DNA from: Candidatus Sulfopaludibacter sp. SbA3 | Lineage (GTDB): Bacteria; Acidobacteriota; Terriglobia; Bryobacterales; Bryobacteraceae | Length of the DNA stretch: 50,181 nucleotides | Direction of reading: 5' to 3' | Assembly (NCBI GenBank): GCA_945860645.1 | Contig: CAMATG010000003.1 | Coordinates: forward strand, 1-50,181 | Shown: positions 43,308-50,181 of the stretch, in pieces | How the letters are laid out: the number at the start of each line of letters is the position of its first letter | How positions within the stretch are numbered: the stretch's first letter is position 1 | Notes under the pieces: model-generated | What the model was told of the DNA's origin: nothing | The model's database searches: none | Seen by the model: the letters and a program-made list of their open reading frames with translations, nothing else | Position numbers and translations under genes: made by a program

Positions 43308-45217
43308 ATGAAATTCGTTCTTTGTATCGCCGCAGGCGTGTCATTGCTATGTGGGCAGAGTGTCCCGGTCCAACCGGTGATCGGCGCCCGCATGGCCAGG
43401 GTCCTGCGCGTCGATGGGTTGCTGTTCAAGGATCTGAACAAAAACGGGCAACTCGACCCCTACGAAGATTGGCGTCTCCCTGCCGAATCGCGTGCCCGCG
43501 ATCTGGTTTCCCGCATGACCATCGAGGAGAAGGCGGGCCTCATGGTCGGCCCGTCGCTCAACCCCGCTCCTGGTGGCGGCGTCAGCGATCAGCCTACGTA
43601 CGGGACCAATCCCTTCAACCCCGGGCCGGTCCAATTGGTCTCCCCCGCCACGGAGCAGGCGCTGCATCAACTGCATCTGGTGCAGTTCATCATTCGCGCC
43701 AATCTGCCTCCCCGCCAAATGGCGCTGTGGCTCAATGCCGTGCAGGAGGTAGCCGAGCGCACCCGGCTCGGCATTCCGCCGGTCTTCGTCACCAATGCCC
43801 GCAACCACATGGGCGGCGGCTCGAACTTCGGGATCATGGAAGCGGCCGGTGCGTTCTCCCAGTGGCCGGGCACGCTCGGCCTGGCCGCCACGCGGGACCC
43901 CAAACTGGTGGAGGAGTTTGCCGCAATCGCCGCCCGCGAATACGTGTCGGTGGGCTTGCGCGGCGCTTATCATCCCACCGCCGATGTCGCCACCGAGCCG
44001 CGCTGGAACCGCTTCTCGGAGACGCTGGGCGAGGACGCCAATCTCGCCGCCGAAATGATCGGCGCATTGGTTCGCGGGTTCCAGGGCAAGGAGCTGGGCC
44101 AGGGGAGCGTTGCCGTGGTGGCAAAACACTTTCCCGGCGCCGGTCCCGCCAGCAAGGGTTTCGACGCCACTTTCCCCACGGGAAGAATCAGGTCTATCCG
44201 GGCAACAATCTCGAGTACCATCTGCTTCCCTGGAAGGCCGCCATCGCCGCCGGCGCGGCCATGATCATGCCCTACTACGCCGTGCCCACCGGCATCGCCA
44301 AGGAGCAAACCGGGATGTCCTATAACCAGGAGATCGTGACTGGGCTTCTGCGCGGCAAACTCGGCTTCCAAGGTGTCGTCAATTCCGATACCGGCATCTC
44401 CACCGGCATGCCGTGGGGCGTGGAGACCTTGACGGTGAAGGAGCGCTATTTGAAGGCCTTCGAAGCCGGTGTGGACCGGATGGGCGGCGATGCGACGCCG
44501 GAGCTGGTTGTGCAGTTGGTGAAGGAGCAGAAGCTCACCGAAGCGCGTGTCGATGAATCGGCGCGCCGCATTCTGCGCATTCACTTCGCGCTGGGTCTGT
44601 TTGAAAATCCGTATGTGAATCCGGAGGAGGCGGCGCGCACGGTGCGCAATAAGGAGTTTGAACAGAAGGCCGGCGTGGCACAACGGAAGTCGATTGTGCT
44701 GCTGAAGAATCGCGATAACGTTCTGCCGCTCAAGCCCGGCGTCAAAATGTACGTCGAGGGCATCAACCCCGCGGTGGCGGCGCGGCACGGCTATGTATCG
44801 ACGGCGAATCCGGAAAAAGCCGACGTCTGCATCGCCCGCGTCGCGGCGCGGGCCGATGGCTTTATGGCGGGCCGCAGCACGCGGCCGATCGAGCTTACCC
44901 TGGGCGCCGAACAGCTGACGCCGCTGCTGGCGCTGGCCCGGAAATGCCCGCTGGTCACAGTGCTGTATCTGGAGCGGCCGCGCGTGGTGCCGGAGTTGGC
45001 GCAGGAGTCGGCGGCGCTTTTGGCCACGTTCGGGGTCAGCGACGAAGCGCTGTTCGATGTGTTGACCGGAGCGTCCGCGCCCAGTGGCAAGCTCCCGTTC
45101 GAAATGCCATCGTCTATGGAGGCTGTGCGGACGCAACTCGAAGACCTGCCGCATGACTCCCGGAATCCGCTGTTCCCCATCGGGTTTGGTCTGACGTATC
45201 GCACGTCATCGAACTGA
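43308..45217 (+). pseudogene. GH3 family glycoside hydrolase, one-base frameshift
   Basis: ATG 43308 follows AGGGAG and opens a signal peptide (KFVLCIAAGVSLLCG). The first frame (43308-44264) carries DLNKNGQLDPYEDWRLP (calcium-loop-like) and KHFPGAGPASKGFDATFP. It then loses family sequence at a CCCC run (44174-44177). Restoring one C continues as FPHGKNQVYPGNNLEYHLLP in the second frame, to 45217, with the GH3 nucleophile region VVNSDTGI. Together the parts give about 636 aa of a beta-glucosidase-type enzyme. It is either a real inactivating deletion or a sequencing error in a homopolymer. Confidence 0.8.
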
Positions 45218-45377
45218 CGGGCGCCGGCCGGGGCAACACACCCTCGCGAAATCCCGCGCCAGGCGGCGCGGTTGGGGCATTTCACCCACTCTCCCGCGAA
45301 TAGAGGGCATAAATCCGCCCATTTGCCTGGAACTTCGATTGCATGAAGAGTCAGTAGGAGGTTTACAGACAACAACC

Positions 45378-45644
45378 ATGACAACCGCAATTGCAATCTG
45401 GATCGCACTGGGAATCGCAACGATCAGCTTGGCGATTTATCGCAAGGTTCTTGCGCAGCATGAAGACACCAGCATTCATCTGGCTCACGGCGGAGTCTCG
45501 ATGGTGGAAGGTCAAGCCGCAATGGCTACCAAGTTGGCCGCCATCGATAAGTACGGCAAACTGTTGACGATCGCCACCTTCGCCCTCGGCCTGGCCATCG
45601 GCGGCGTGTATGTGTACGAAGCCCTGCTCGCCGTCCCGGTGTAA
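45378..45644 (+). CDS. Small two-span membrane protein
   Basis: The product is 88 aa with two membrane helices (AIAIWIALGIATISLAIY near the start, LLTIATFALGLAIGGVYVYE near the end) and a middle segment around QHEDTSIHLAHGG. I do not recognise a family. AGGAGG lies 16 nt before the ATG, rather far. A TTG start at 45339 would place the site inside the gene, so ATG is preferred. It stands alone, with 160 bp before and about 166 bp after it that hold no recognised gene. Confidence 0.65.
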   Translation: MTTAIAIWIALGIATISLAIYRKVLAQHEDTSIHLAHGGVSMVEGQAAMATKLAAIDKYGKLLTIATFALGLAIGGVYVYEALLAVPV

Positions 45645-45810
45645 TCGGGCTGACGAGAAGGCAAACTGAACACCGAACAGACCGGGCCGCGGCCCGTGAC
45701 CGCGTCGCCATGCCGCCTCCCCCCCGGCGCCGTCCCCGCCGTTGGCCCGGTTTTTGCTTTCAGCGCCCGATCCCTACGCACGCTAAGATCGAGAAGTCGA
45801 CAGAGCGTGA

Positions 45811-46644
45811 ATGGCAGACCAAGCGAAAGTCGGAACCCCTTGGAGCGACGAGGATCTCGATACTATCGTCGCTGACTACTTCGACATGCTCGGCGCCGAG
45901 CTTGAAGGTAGACGTTACGTCAAATCCCATCACAGCGCCGCGCTGATGGAAAAGGTTGGAAGGACGCACCGATCCGTTGAGTTCAAACACCAAAACATCT
46001 CGGCTGTTCTAGACGAACTGGGCTTGCCGTGGATCGCTGGCTACATCCCCAAGCGGAACTACCAAGCCGCCATCTTTGACGCCATCGACCGCTACCTGAC
46101 GCGTCAACCCGGCATCCTCGAATTCGTACCCCCGCCTGGCACGATTGTGACAGACCCCTTTGTCGCGCCCCCACCGCGACAACCCGATCCGATGATCCCC
46201 GAACCGTTGCAGCGTCTCGTCCGTAAGTTCGATCCCATTGAGCGCGATCATCGCAACCGTTCCCTCGGCAAAGCCGGCGAGGAATTTGTCGTAGAAGTCG
46301 AGCGCCGCCGCCTCACTAGCCTCCAACGCTCCGACCTCGCGAAGAGAATAAGATGGGTCGCCAACGACGACGGCGATGGTGCCGGCTACGACATCCTCTC
46401 GTTCAACGCGAGCAATGGACACGAACGCCTGATCGAAGTGAAGACCACCAATGGCTCGGCAAGAACCCCCTTCTACCTCACCCGTAACGAACGCGCGATG
46501 TCCGTCGAACGCCCCGCCGACTGGCTCATCTACCGCGTCCATCTCTTCGCCAAGCAACCCCGCATCTTCCACCTCGCGCCCCCTCTCGAAAATGCCGTTA
46601 GTCTGACTCCCGAAACCTGGCGCGCATCATTCGGCCCTCTATAA
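45811..46644 (+). CDS. DUF3883 domain protein (nuclease-like fold)
   Basis: The product is 277 aa. Residues 10-95 match a recurrent N-terminal module (WSDEDLDTIVADYFDMLGAE, VEFKHQNISAVLDELGLPWI, GYIPKRNYQAAIFDAI). The C-terminal region is DUF3883: GKAGEEFVVEVERRR, GYDILSF, then RLIEVKTTNG, an E-x-K strand like that of PD-(D/E)xK nucleases. DUF3883 proteins often sit in defence or restriction contexts and may bind or cut DNA, but no activity is established for this one. Its nearest defence-type gene is the HNH enzyme 2.6 kb upstream, so it is probably a lone accessory gene. Confidence 0.75.
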   Translation: MADQAKVGTPWSDEDLDTIVADYFDMLGAELEGRRYVKSHHSAALMEKVGRTHRSVEFKHQNISAVLDELGLPWIAGYIPKRNYQAAIFDAIDRYLTRQPGILEFVPPPGTIVTDPFVAPPPRQPDPMIPEPLQRLVRKFDPIERDHRNRSLGKAGEEFVVEVERRRLTSLQRSDLAKRIRWVANDDGDGAGYDILSFNASNGHERLIEVKTTNGSARTPFYLTRNERAMSVERPADWLIYRVHLFAKQPRIFHLAPPLENAVSLTPETWRASFGPL

Positions 46645-47055
46645 TCCCCCCGCCCCCTTCACCCACTCCTCCAAATCCCGCCGCTCCCCCTTCTCCACCA
46701 TCCGCCCCTCCACTTCCCGTGCCAAATCCGTAAACGGCAAACTCCACGGCACGTCTGCAAACCGGTACAACGCGTCCATCTCCAACGGCCGCATCCCCAA
46801 CTCCCACACCGTCTCCAGCAGCTTGCCCAACCCCTGCACCGTCCCCCGGTTCCGGAACCGGCCGCACAGCCCCACCCCGTGCACCTCCACCCACGCCCCA
46901 ATCCGCATCGTCGACAATCGCCCCGCCTCCCCGTTCACATACCGCAGGATCTAATACGCCCCCTCGCCCTCCGCCCGGAACAACGTCTCCACCCACTTCC
47001 CGCTCTGCGGGAAATCCACATAAACACCAATCGTCCACACCGGCCCCTCCAGTCA
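46639..47055 (-). pseudogene. Decayed gene of unknown function
   Basis: Reading on the minus strand from about 47052, a continuous protein-like frame runs PVWTIGVYVDFPQSGKWVE, then RAEGEGAY, an in-frame TAG at 46951-46953, then ILRYVNGEAGRLSTMRIGAW and on to EEWVKGAGGL at the stop. Another in-frame stop (TGA, 47053-47055) lies just upstream of the readable part. Composition on both sides of the TAG is alike, so it looks like one gene cut by nonsense mutations and missing its 5' end. Only the last 99 codons could be translated, from 46938. I do not recognise the family. Confidence 0.5.
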
Positions 47056-47247
47056 GATATCCCCAAGAGGCGCACAAAATCAGTGGCTCAGAGTTTCGGG
47101 TCCTGCCCGCACATCTTGGCTCTCGCCAATTGGCACCGGTGTCTCTCCGGTTGCCGGACCAGTCTCGCTGGCCTCTCGGGATGCACTCCAAAAGACGCAC
47201 CTCCCTCACCGCCGGTTTCACCCCGCCCAAGCCAAAATAGAAGGGAA

Positions 47248-47751
47248 GTGCCAACCACGCCCCGCCTCCTCCTTCGCCCGTGGCAACCCGCCGACCGCGA
47301 CTCCCTCGTCGCCCTCAATGCCGACCCCGCCGTCATGCGCCACTTCCCCGCCCTCATGTCCGCCGCCGACACCGACGCGATGCTCGAACGCATCCACGCC
47401 CACTTCGCCCAACACGGCTACGGTCTCTGGGCCGCCGAACTCCGCGCCACCGGCGAGTGCATCGGCTACATCGGCCTCAATATCCCCCGTTTCCAACTCC
47501 CCTTCTCACCCTGCGTCGAAATCGGCTGGCGCCTCGCCGCCGCCCACTGGAATCAGGGGCTCGCCACCGAAGGAGCCCTGGCCGCCCTCGACTACGGGTT
47601 CCAAACCCTCGGCCTCCGCGAAATCGTGTCATTCACGACTCCCGCCAACCTTCCCTCCCGCCGCGTCATGGAGAAGATCGGCATGACCCACAACCCGGCC
47701 GAGGACTTCGACCACCCCGCCCTCCCCGAAGCCCCATATGCGCTAACTTAA
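47248..47751 (+). pseudogene. GNAT family acetyltransferase, 3' end displaced by an insertion sequence
   Basis: The readable part is 167 codons from GTG 47248. RimJ/RimL-type GNAT motifs are present: TPRLLLRPWQPADRDSLVAL, GYIGLN, EIGWRLAAAHWNQGLATEGA (acetyl-CoA loop) and NLPSRRVMEKIGM. The frame runs into an IS end at 47735 and stops at a TAA inside the repeat. If the IS and one 11-bp duplication are removed, the frame continues as EAHPLRRHVLYRRSRNG and stops at 49165. That is the normal family ending. The interrupted protein lacks only this last strand but gains PYALT, so activity is doubtful. Confidence 0.85.
47735..47751 (+). repeat. Left terminal inverted repeat of the IS4 element
   Basis: Perfect 17-bp match to the inverted right end at 49091-49107. 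It contains the TAA that ends the interrupted acetyltransferase frame. Confidence 0.95.
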
Positions 47752-47782
47752 GGATTGCCGTCATCGACTAGCGGAGGTATTC

Positions 47783-49094
47783 TTGGGTGTGGATGCCATC
47801 ACAGCGCTGGAGTATGAATGGCCATACTTGCTAACCTTTCTTCCTCCTACTGAGCAACTGGAAGCGTCGGCTGCTCAGTTTGGAGCCATCGTGCGAAAAA
47901 GATCCGTGAACGATGCAGAATCTCTGCTGCGCCCTGCACTCGCTTACGGTTACTGTGGTCTCTCGCTTCGCCAGACGGCAGCATGGGCGGAGGCTTGCAA
48001 CATCGCCTCTTTGTCGGATGTTGCGCTGCTCAACCGATTGCGCAAGTCTTCAGATTGGCTGGGTCACTTGCTGGGCCTTAAGTTAGCTGACATTTCTGGG
48101 TTTGCCGCCATGTCATCTCCTTTTCGGCTTCGCCTCGTCGATGCGACTGCCATTTCCGGGCAAGGAAGCCGCGGCACAGACTGGCGCATTCATCTCTCCT
48201 ACAATTTGTCCTCTTTGTCGATTGATCACATCGAACTGACAGACCACGCTGGCGGCGAATCACTTACCCGATTTCCGATGTCGCCGGGAGATTTGGTGCT
48301 GGGTGACCGCGGCTATGCCCATCGTGCCGGTTTTTACGCCGTCAAGAATGCTGGTGCCGACTTTCTTGTTCGAATCCCTTGGCAAAGTGTCCCTCTGCTT
48401 ACTTCCGCAGGTGAAAGCTTCGACCTCATAGCCGCCTTGCGCTCGGTACGTGAGGCTGCGATCGCCAGTATCGACGTCCAGATTGCCGGCGATAAGAAAC
48501 GCAAACTACCTGCCATGGCTGCTCGCTTGCTCGTGTTGCGTAAAAGTGAAACTGCGGCGGCGAAGTCCCGCACCAAAGTACTGGCGGAGCGCAGCAGGAA
48601 AAGCGAAACCGTTGATCCTCGCAGTTTGGAAGCGGCCTCCTATATCATCCTTCTGACTTCGACAACCGAGGCGCAACTCGCCGCCGTCCAAGCCTTGGAG
48701 TTATACCGCTTTCGTTGGCAAATTGAGCTAGTCTTCAAAAGGCTTAAAGGTTTGATCGGTCTCGGCAACATGCCCGCTAAGGATGTCGGCCTGGCACGGA
48801 GTTTGTTGTATGCCAAACTATTGGCCGCTCTCATCCTCGATGACCTCACAGATCGATTTCTGGCGATTTCCCCCTGGGGATACCCACTACGCACATAGAA
48901 GTGCCTCTTTGTGGAGGATTCAGATCGCCTTGACCGATTCGCTGCGGACCGGAATCCTGGGAACTTGCGGCATTCGAGACTGGCTGCGGTCCCACGCCCG
49001 CGCGCGCAGACACTTTTACGATACCCCCAGAAAACGAGAAAAACAGATCGCCGCGGTTCTGAGGGGCTCGATGCCCGGCATCGAAGGTCGTTAA
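47783..49094 (+). pseudogene. IS4-family DDE transposase with late frameshift
   Basis: TTG 47783 follows GGAGG by 6 nt. The first frame gives 371 aa to a TAG at 48896-48898. DDE residues are visible: Asp in LRLVDATAISGQG, Asp in LVLGDRGYAHRAG, Glu in YRFRWQIELVFKRLKG. The C-terminal family segment (RSASLWRIQIALTDSLRTG, then RDWLRSHARARRHFYDTP) follows in the +1 frame and ends at 49094. Skipping one base at the TAG joins them as PLRTRSASLWRIQ. The catalytic core is complete without this tail, so some activity is possible. Either a point insertion or a programmed +1 shift explains it. Confidence 0.85.
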
Positions 49095-49107
49095 GTTAGC
49101 GCATATG
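49091..49107 (-). repeat. Right terminal inverted repeat of the IS4 element
   Basis: Perfect 17-bp partner of the left end. Its TTAAG contains the stop (49092-49094) of the frame that carries the transposase C-terminus. Confidence 0.95.
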
Positions 49108-49195
49108 CCCCGAAGCCCACCCCCTCCGCCGCCACGTTCTCTACCGCAGGAGCAGAAACGGGTAACCGGAGGAGGGCCCCCAGCGAATCGCCGAG

Positions 49196-49402
49196 CTAGC
49201 GTACGATTTTGAAACCGATCTTCACGGTCACTTGAAACTCCTCGACCGATTTCTCTACGATTCGGCCTCGCTGATTCACCACCTCAAACCATTCCATGTG
49301 GTGAACGGTTTCGGCTGCTTCCGCCACGGCTGTTTTTACCGCTTCGGCAAAGCTCTCGCGGGAGGTCCCGACGACTTCAATGATCTTATAAATACCTGGC
49401 AT
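49196..49402 (-). CDS. Dodecin family flavin-binding protein
   Basis: The product is 68 aa, the usual dodecin length. ATG 49402 opens into PGIYKIIEVVGTSRESFAEA. The conserved Trp lies in HHMEWFEVVNQRGRI, where dodecins stack flavins, and EEFQVTVKIGFKIVR closes the sheet. Dodecins assemble as 12-mers that store or buffer riboflavin/FMN in the cytoplasm. A longer upstream frame has no dodecin features and was not used. It begins 31 bp after the coiled-coil lipoprotein gene on the same strand and ends 31 bp past the reconstructed GNAT stop. Confidence 0.92.
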   Translation of the reverse strand: MPGIYKIIEVVGTSRESFAEAVKTAVAEAAETVHHMEWFEVVNQRGRIVEKSVEEFQVTVKIGFKIVR

Positions 49403-49433
49403 AGTTCCCTTTGTGTCAAATGACGGCGGGCGG

Positions 49434-49856
49434 TCAGTCTTTGAGATCCTTGACCAGCTTCTTAATCGCGGCTTCGGTCTTTTCCAAACCCTCTTCGACT
49501 TCGTTCTTGGCGGTCCGCGCGCCGGCGGCGACCTTGTCATCCCAGGTCGACATGCGGCCGCGCAGTCGAGCGGCATCCGCGCGGAGTTCCTTCGCCTCGG
49601 CGTTCAGCTTGGTGCGAGTTTTCGCGGTGGCTTTCTTCGCCCTTGCCTCAAGATTGTCGATTTCGGCGTCAAGTTGATCCAACCGTTTGGCGAGAGCCAC
49701 CTTCGCCTCGGCGGCTTCCGCTCTTGCGGCCCGAGCGGCTCGCTCGGTCGCTTCTTCGACGCTTTCCGTGCGGGTTTCCGTGGTTGTTTTTCTTTCCGAC
49801 TGGCAGCTGAAGAGCAAGCCCGTCATCGCTACGAGGAGAATGGTTTTGGTCGGCAT
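49434..49856 (-). CDS. Coiled-coil lipoprotein of unknown function
   Basis: The product is 140 aa. Signal peptide with lipobox LLFSC (TKTILLVAMTGLLFSCQ), then a nearly continuous Ala/Glu/Lys/Arg-rich helix (AARAEAAEAKVALAKRLDQL, LEARAKKATAKTRTKLNAEA) expected to form a long coiled coil. Charge and heptad pattern are like envelope spacer or apolipoprotein-like proteins. It probably projects from a membrane into the periplasm. Upstream of dodecin and likely co-transcribed with it, although a shared role is not evident. Confidence 0.75.
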   Translation of the reverse strand: MPTKTILLVAMTGLLFSCQSERKTTTETRTESVEEATERAARAARAEAAEAKVALAKRLDQLDAEIDNLEARAKKATAKTRTKLNAEAKELRADAARLRGRMSTWDDKVAAGARTAKNEVEEGLEKTEAAIKKLVKDLKD

Positions 49857-49907
49857 GCCCTCTTCTATGCACGCCTCTACCCAAACTCCGCTTGCTCGAC
49901 GCCTCCC

Positions 49908-49948
49908 AAAAAGCGAAACGGCCGGCCCGCCGCAGCGAACCAGCCGTT
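49908..49948 (-). terminator. Rho-independent terminator for the minus-strand micropeptide transcript
   Basis: On the minus strand AACGGCTGG (49948-49940) pairs with CCGGCCGTT (49925-49917), one G-U pair, around a 14-nt loop. TTCGC and then TTTTT (49912-49908) follow. It lies 28 nt after the stop of the candidate 22-residue gene and in the correct orientation. No other gene would need it. Confidence 0.55.
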
Positions 49949-49975
49949 AAAACCCAAAACCGAACCGCGAGCAGC

Positions 49976-50044
49976 CTACTGCAAGCTGCCACGCAGCTTA
50001 TAAGCGCCCGCCTTCACAGCCGTGCGGACAACCAGAGCAGTCAT
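49976..50044 (-). CDS. Candidate micropeptide gene (22 aa)
   Basis: ATG 50044 to TAG 49976 encodes a 22-residue peptide that opens MTALVVRTAVKAGAYKL and ends RGSLQ. The (V/L)V(R/K)TxVKAG pattern resembles short peptides I recall from acidobacteria and other environmental bacteria, from memory only and without a search. The upstream ribosome-binding region is weak (GGAATC), and the left end of a possible insertion sequence begins only about 10 bp upstream, so the native leader may have been displaced. A good terminator follows. The 301-bp stretch 49857-50157 otherwise holds no larger gene. Confidence 0.4.
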   Translation of the reverse strand: MTALVVRTAVKAGAYKLRGSLQ

Positions 50045-50053
50045 ATTGGTCTT

Positions 50054-50181
50054 TGATTCCGCTACTCTGAATTGGCCCACAGTGATGGTCAGAAATGGCC
50101 CACCCTGTTAGCGAACCGTGTACTCTGAATTCGGCGAAAAGCCGGAAGGAGGAGCGGTTGAACAGGAGAAGGAAAGTGGAA
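50054..50181 (+). mobile_element. Probable left end of an IS21-like element (partial)
   Basis: Two 11-bp copies of TACTCTGAATT (50063-50073, 50121-50131) and two near-identical boxes GAATTGGCCCAC / GAAATGGCCCAC (50069-50080, 50092-50103) precede GGAAGGAGGAG and a TTG at 50158 opening a basic frame (LNRRRKVE). Multiple short terminal repeats followed by a well-initiated frame fit the left end of an IS21-type element with istA leaving the window. The exact boundary, set here at TGATTCC, is a guess. Confidence 0.35.
50158..50181 (+). CDS. Start of a gene leaving the window, possible IS21 transposase
   Basis: TTG follows GGAAGGAGGAG closely and opens LNRRRKVE before the window ends. Eight codons are too few for identification. 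The terminal-repeat context suggests an istA-type transposase. Confidence 0.3.

Larger units (their letters stand above)
47735..49107 (+). mobile_element. IS4-family insertion sequence
   Basis: The element is 1,373 bp. Its perfect 17-bp terminal inverted repeats are CATATGCGCTAACTTAA (47735-47751) and the reverse complement (49091-49107). It is flanked by identical 11-bp direct repeats CCCCGAAGCCC at 47724-47734 and 49108-49118, the target duplication. Size, a DDE transposase, and an 11-bp duplication fit the IS4 family. It interrupts a GNAT gene. Base composition is lower in GC than the surrounding DNA. Perfect ends and intact duplication suggest recent insertion. Confidence 0.95.

Noticed and set aside
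45681-45700. CGGGCCGCGGCCCG palindrome after the small membrane protein gene
   Set aside because: Too little loop and no T-run for a convincing terminator. It may be chance in GC-rich DNA.

Overview
The window looks like part of the chromosome of an acidobacterium, most likely of the Bryobacteraceae / Solibacter group. Three things support this: a long secreted protein (19018-21408, minus strand) with the C-terminal module described as TIGR03437 from Candidatus Solibacter, a first gene carrying the KSKGAKTAEG / HGLYAT signature that I associate with this lineage, and high GC with many short operons and secreted or lipoprotein genes. This placement is made by eye and has no 16S support.

Layout. 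0-5 kb: a lineage-type hypothetical gene and a TfoX-like gene, then a minus-strand operon for LPS transport (fused LptC/LptA-like protein, then LptB) that ends in an HD-GYP protein. 4.9-9.7 kb: DinB-like protein, a hypothetical, a secreted amidase, a homocysteine-methyltransferase-like protein without its zinc cysteines, and a minus-strand pair that includes an M48-type protein with its catalytic glutamate replaced. 10.0-12.7 kb: two-subunit molybdenum hydroxylase (isoquinoline 1-oxidoreductase type) ending in a clear terminator. 12.8-19.0 kb: secreted asparaginase and the sigma54 activator RtcR on the minus strand, divergent from the RNA-repair genes rtcB and rtcA. A textbook -24/-12 promoter precedes rtcB, and a CaiB-type CoA-transferase follows rtcA. 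19.0-21.4 kb: the TIGR03437 protein.

21.4-34.9 kb is the centre of the window: one long plus-strand nitrate assimilation operon. Its order is cobA, a fused DmsB-DmsC-type iron-sulfur/membrane subunit, a cytoplasmic nitrate reductase (nasA type), nrtABCD-type nitrate ABC transporter, nirB, nirD, hemD and an outer-membrane porin. Nitrate would enter through the porin and ABC transporter and be reduced to nitrite by NasA. The fused subunit suggests NasA takes electrons from the quinol pool. NirBD would then reduce nitrite to ammonium with siroheme, whose synthesis is supported by HemD and CobA. A large inverted repeat lies in the leader.

35-45 kb holds secreted or lipid-anchored proteins (PQQ-type propeller, FecR-like protein with a Q/P-rich repeat tail, HAD hydrolase, orphan type-1 binding protein), a solitary phosphorothioate-type HNH restriction enzyme, and a GH3 glycosidase broken by a one-base frameshift. 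45-50 kb is accessory: a DUF3883 protein, a decayed gene, and a GNAT acetyltransferase gene split by an IS4-type element with perfect 17-bp ends and an 11-bp target duplication. Then come dodecin, a coiled-coil lipoprotein, a possible 22-residue micropeptide gene with its own terminator, and what looks like the left end of another insertion sequence (IS21-like) running off the window. I saw no tRNA, rRNA or CRISPR array.
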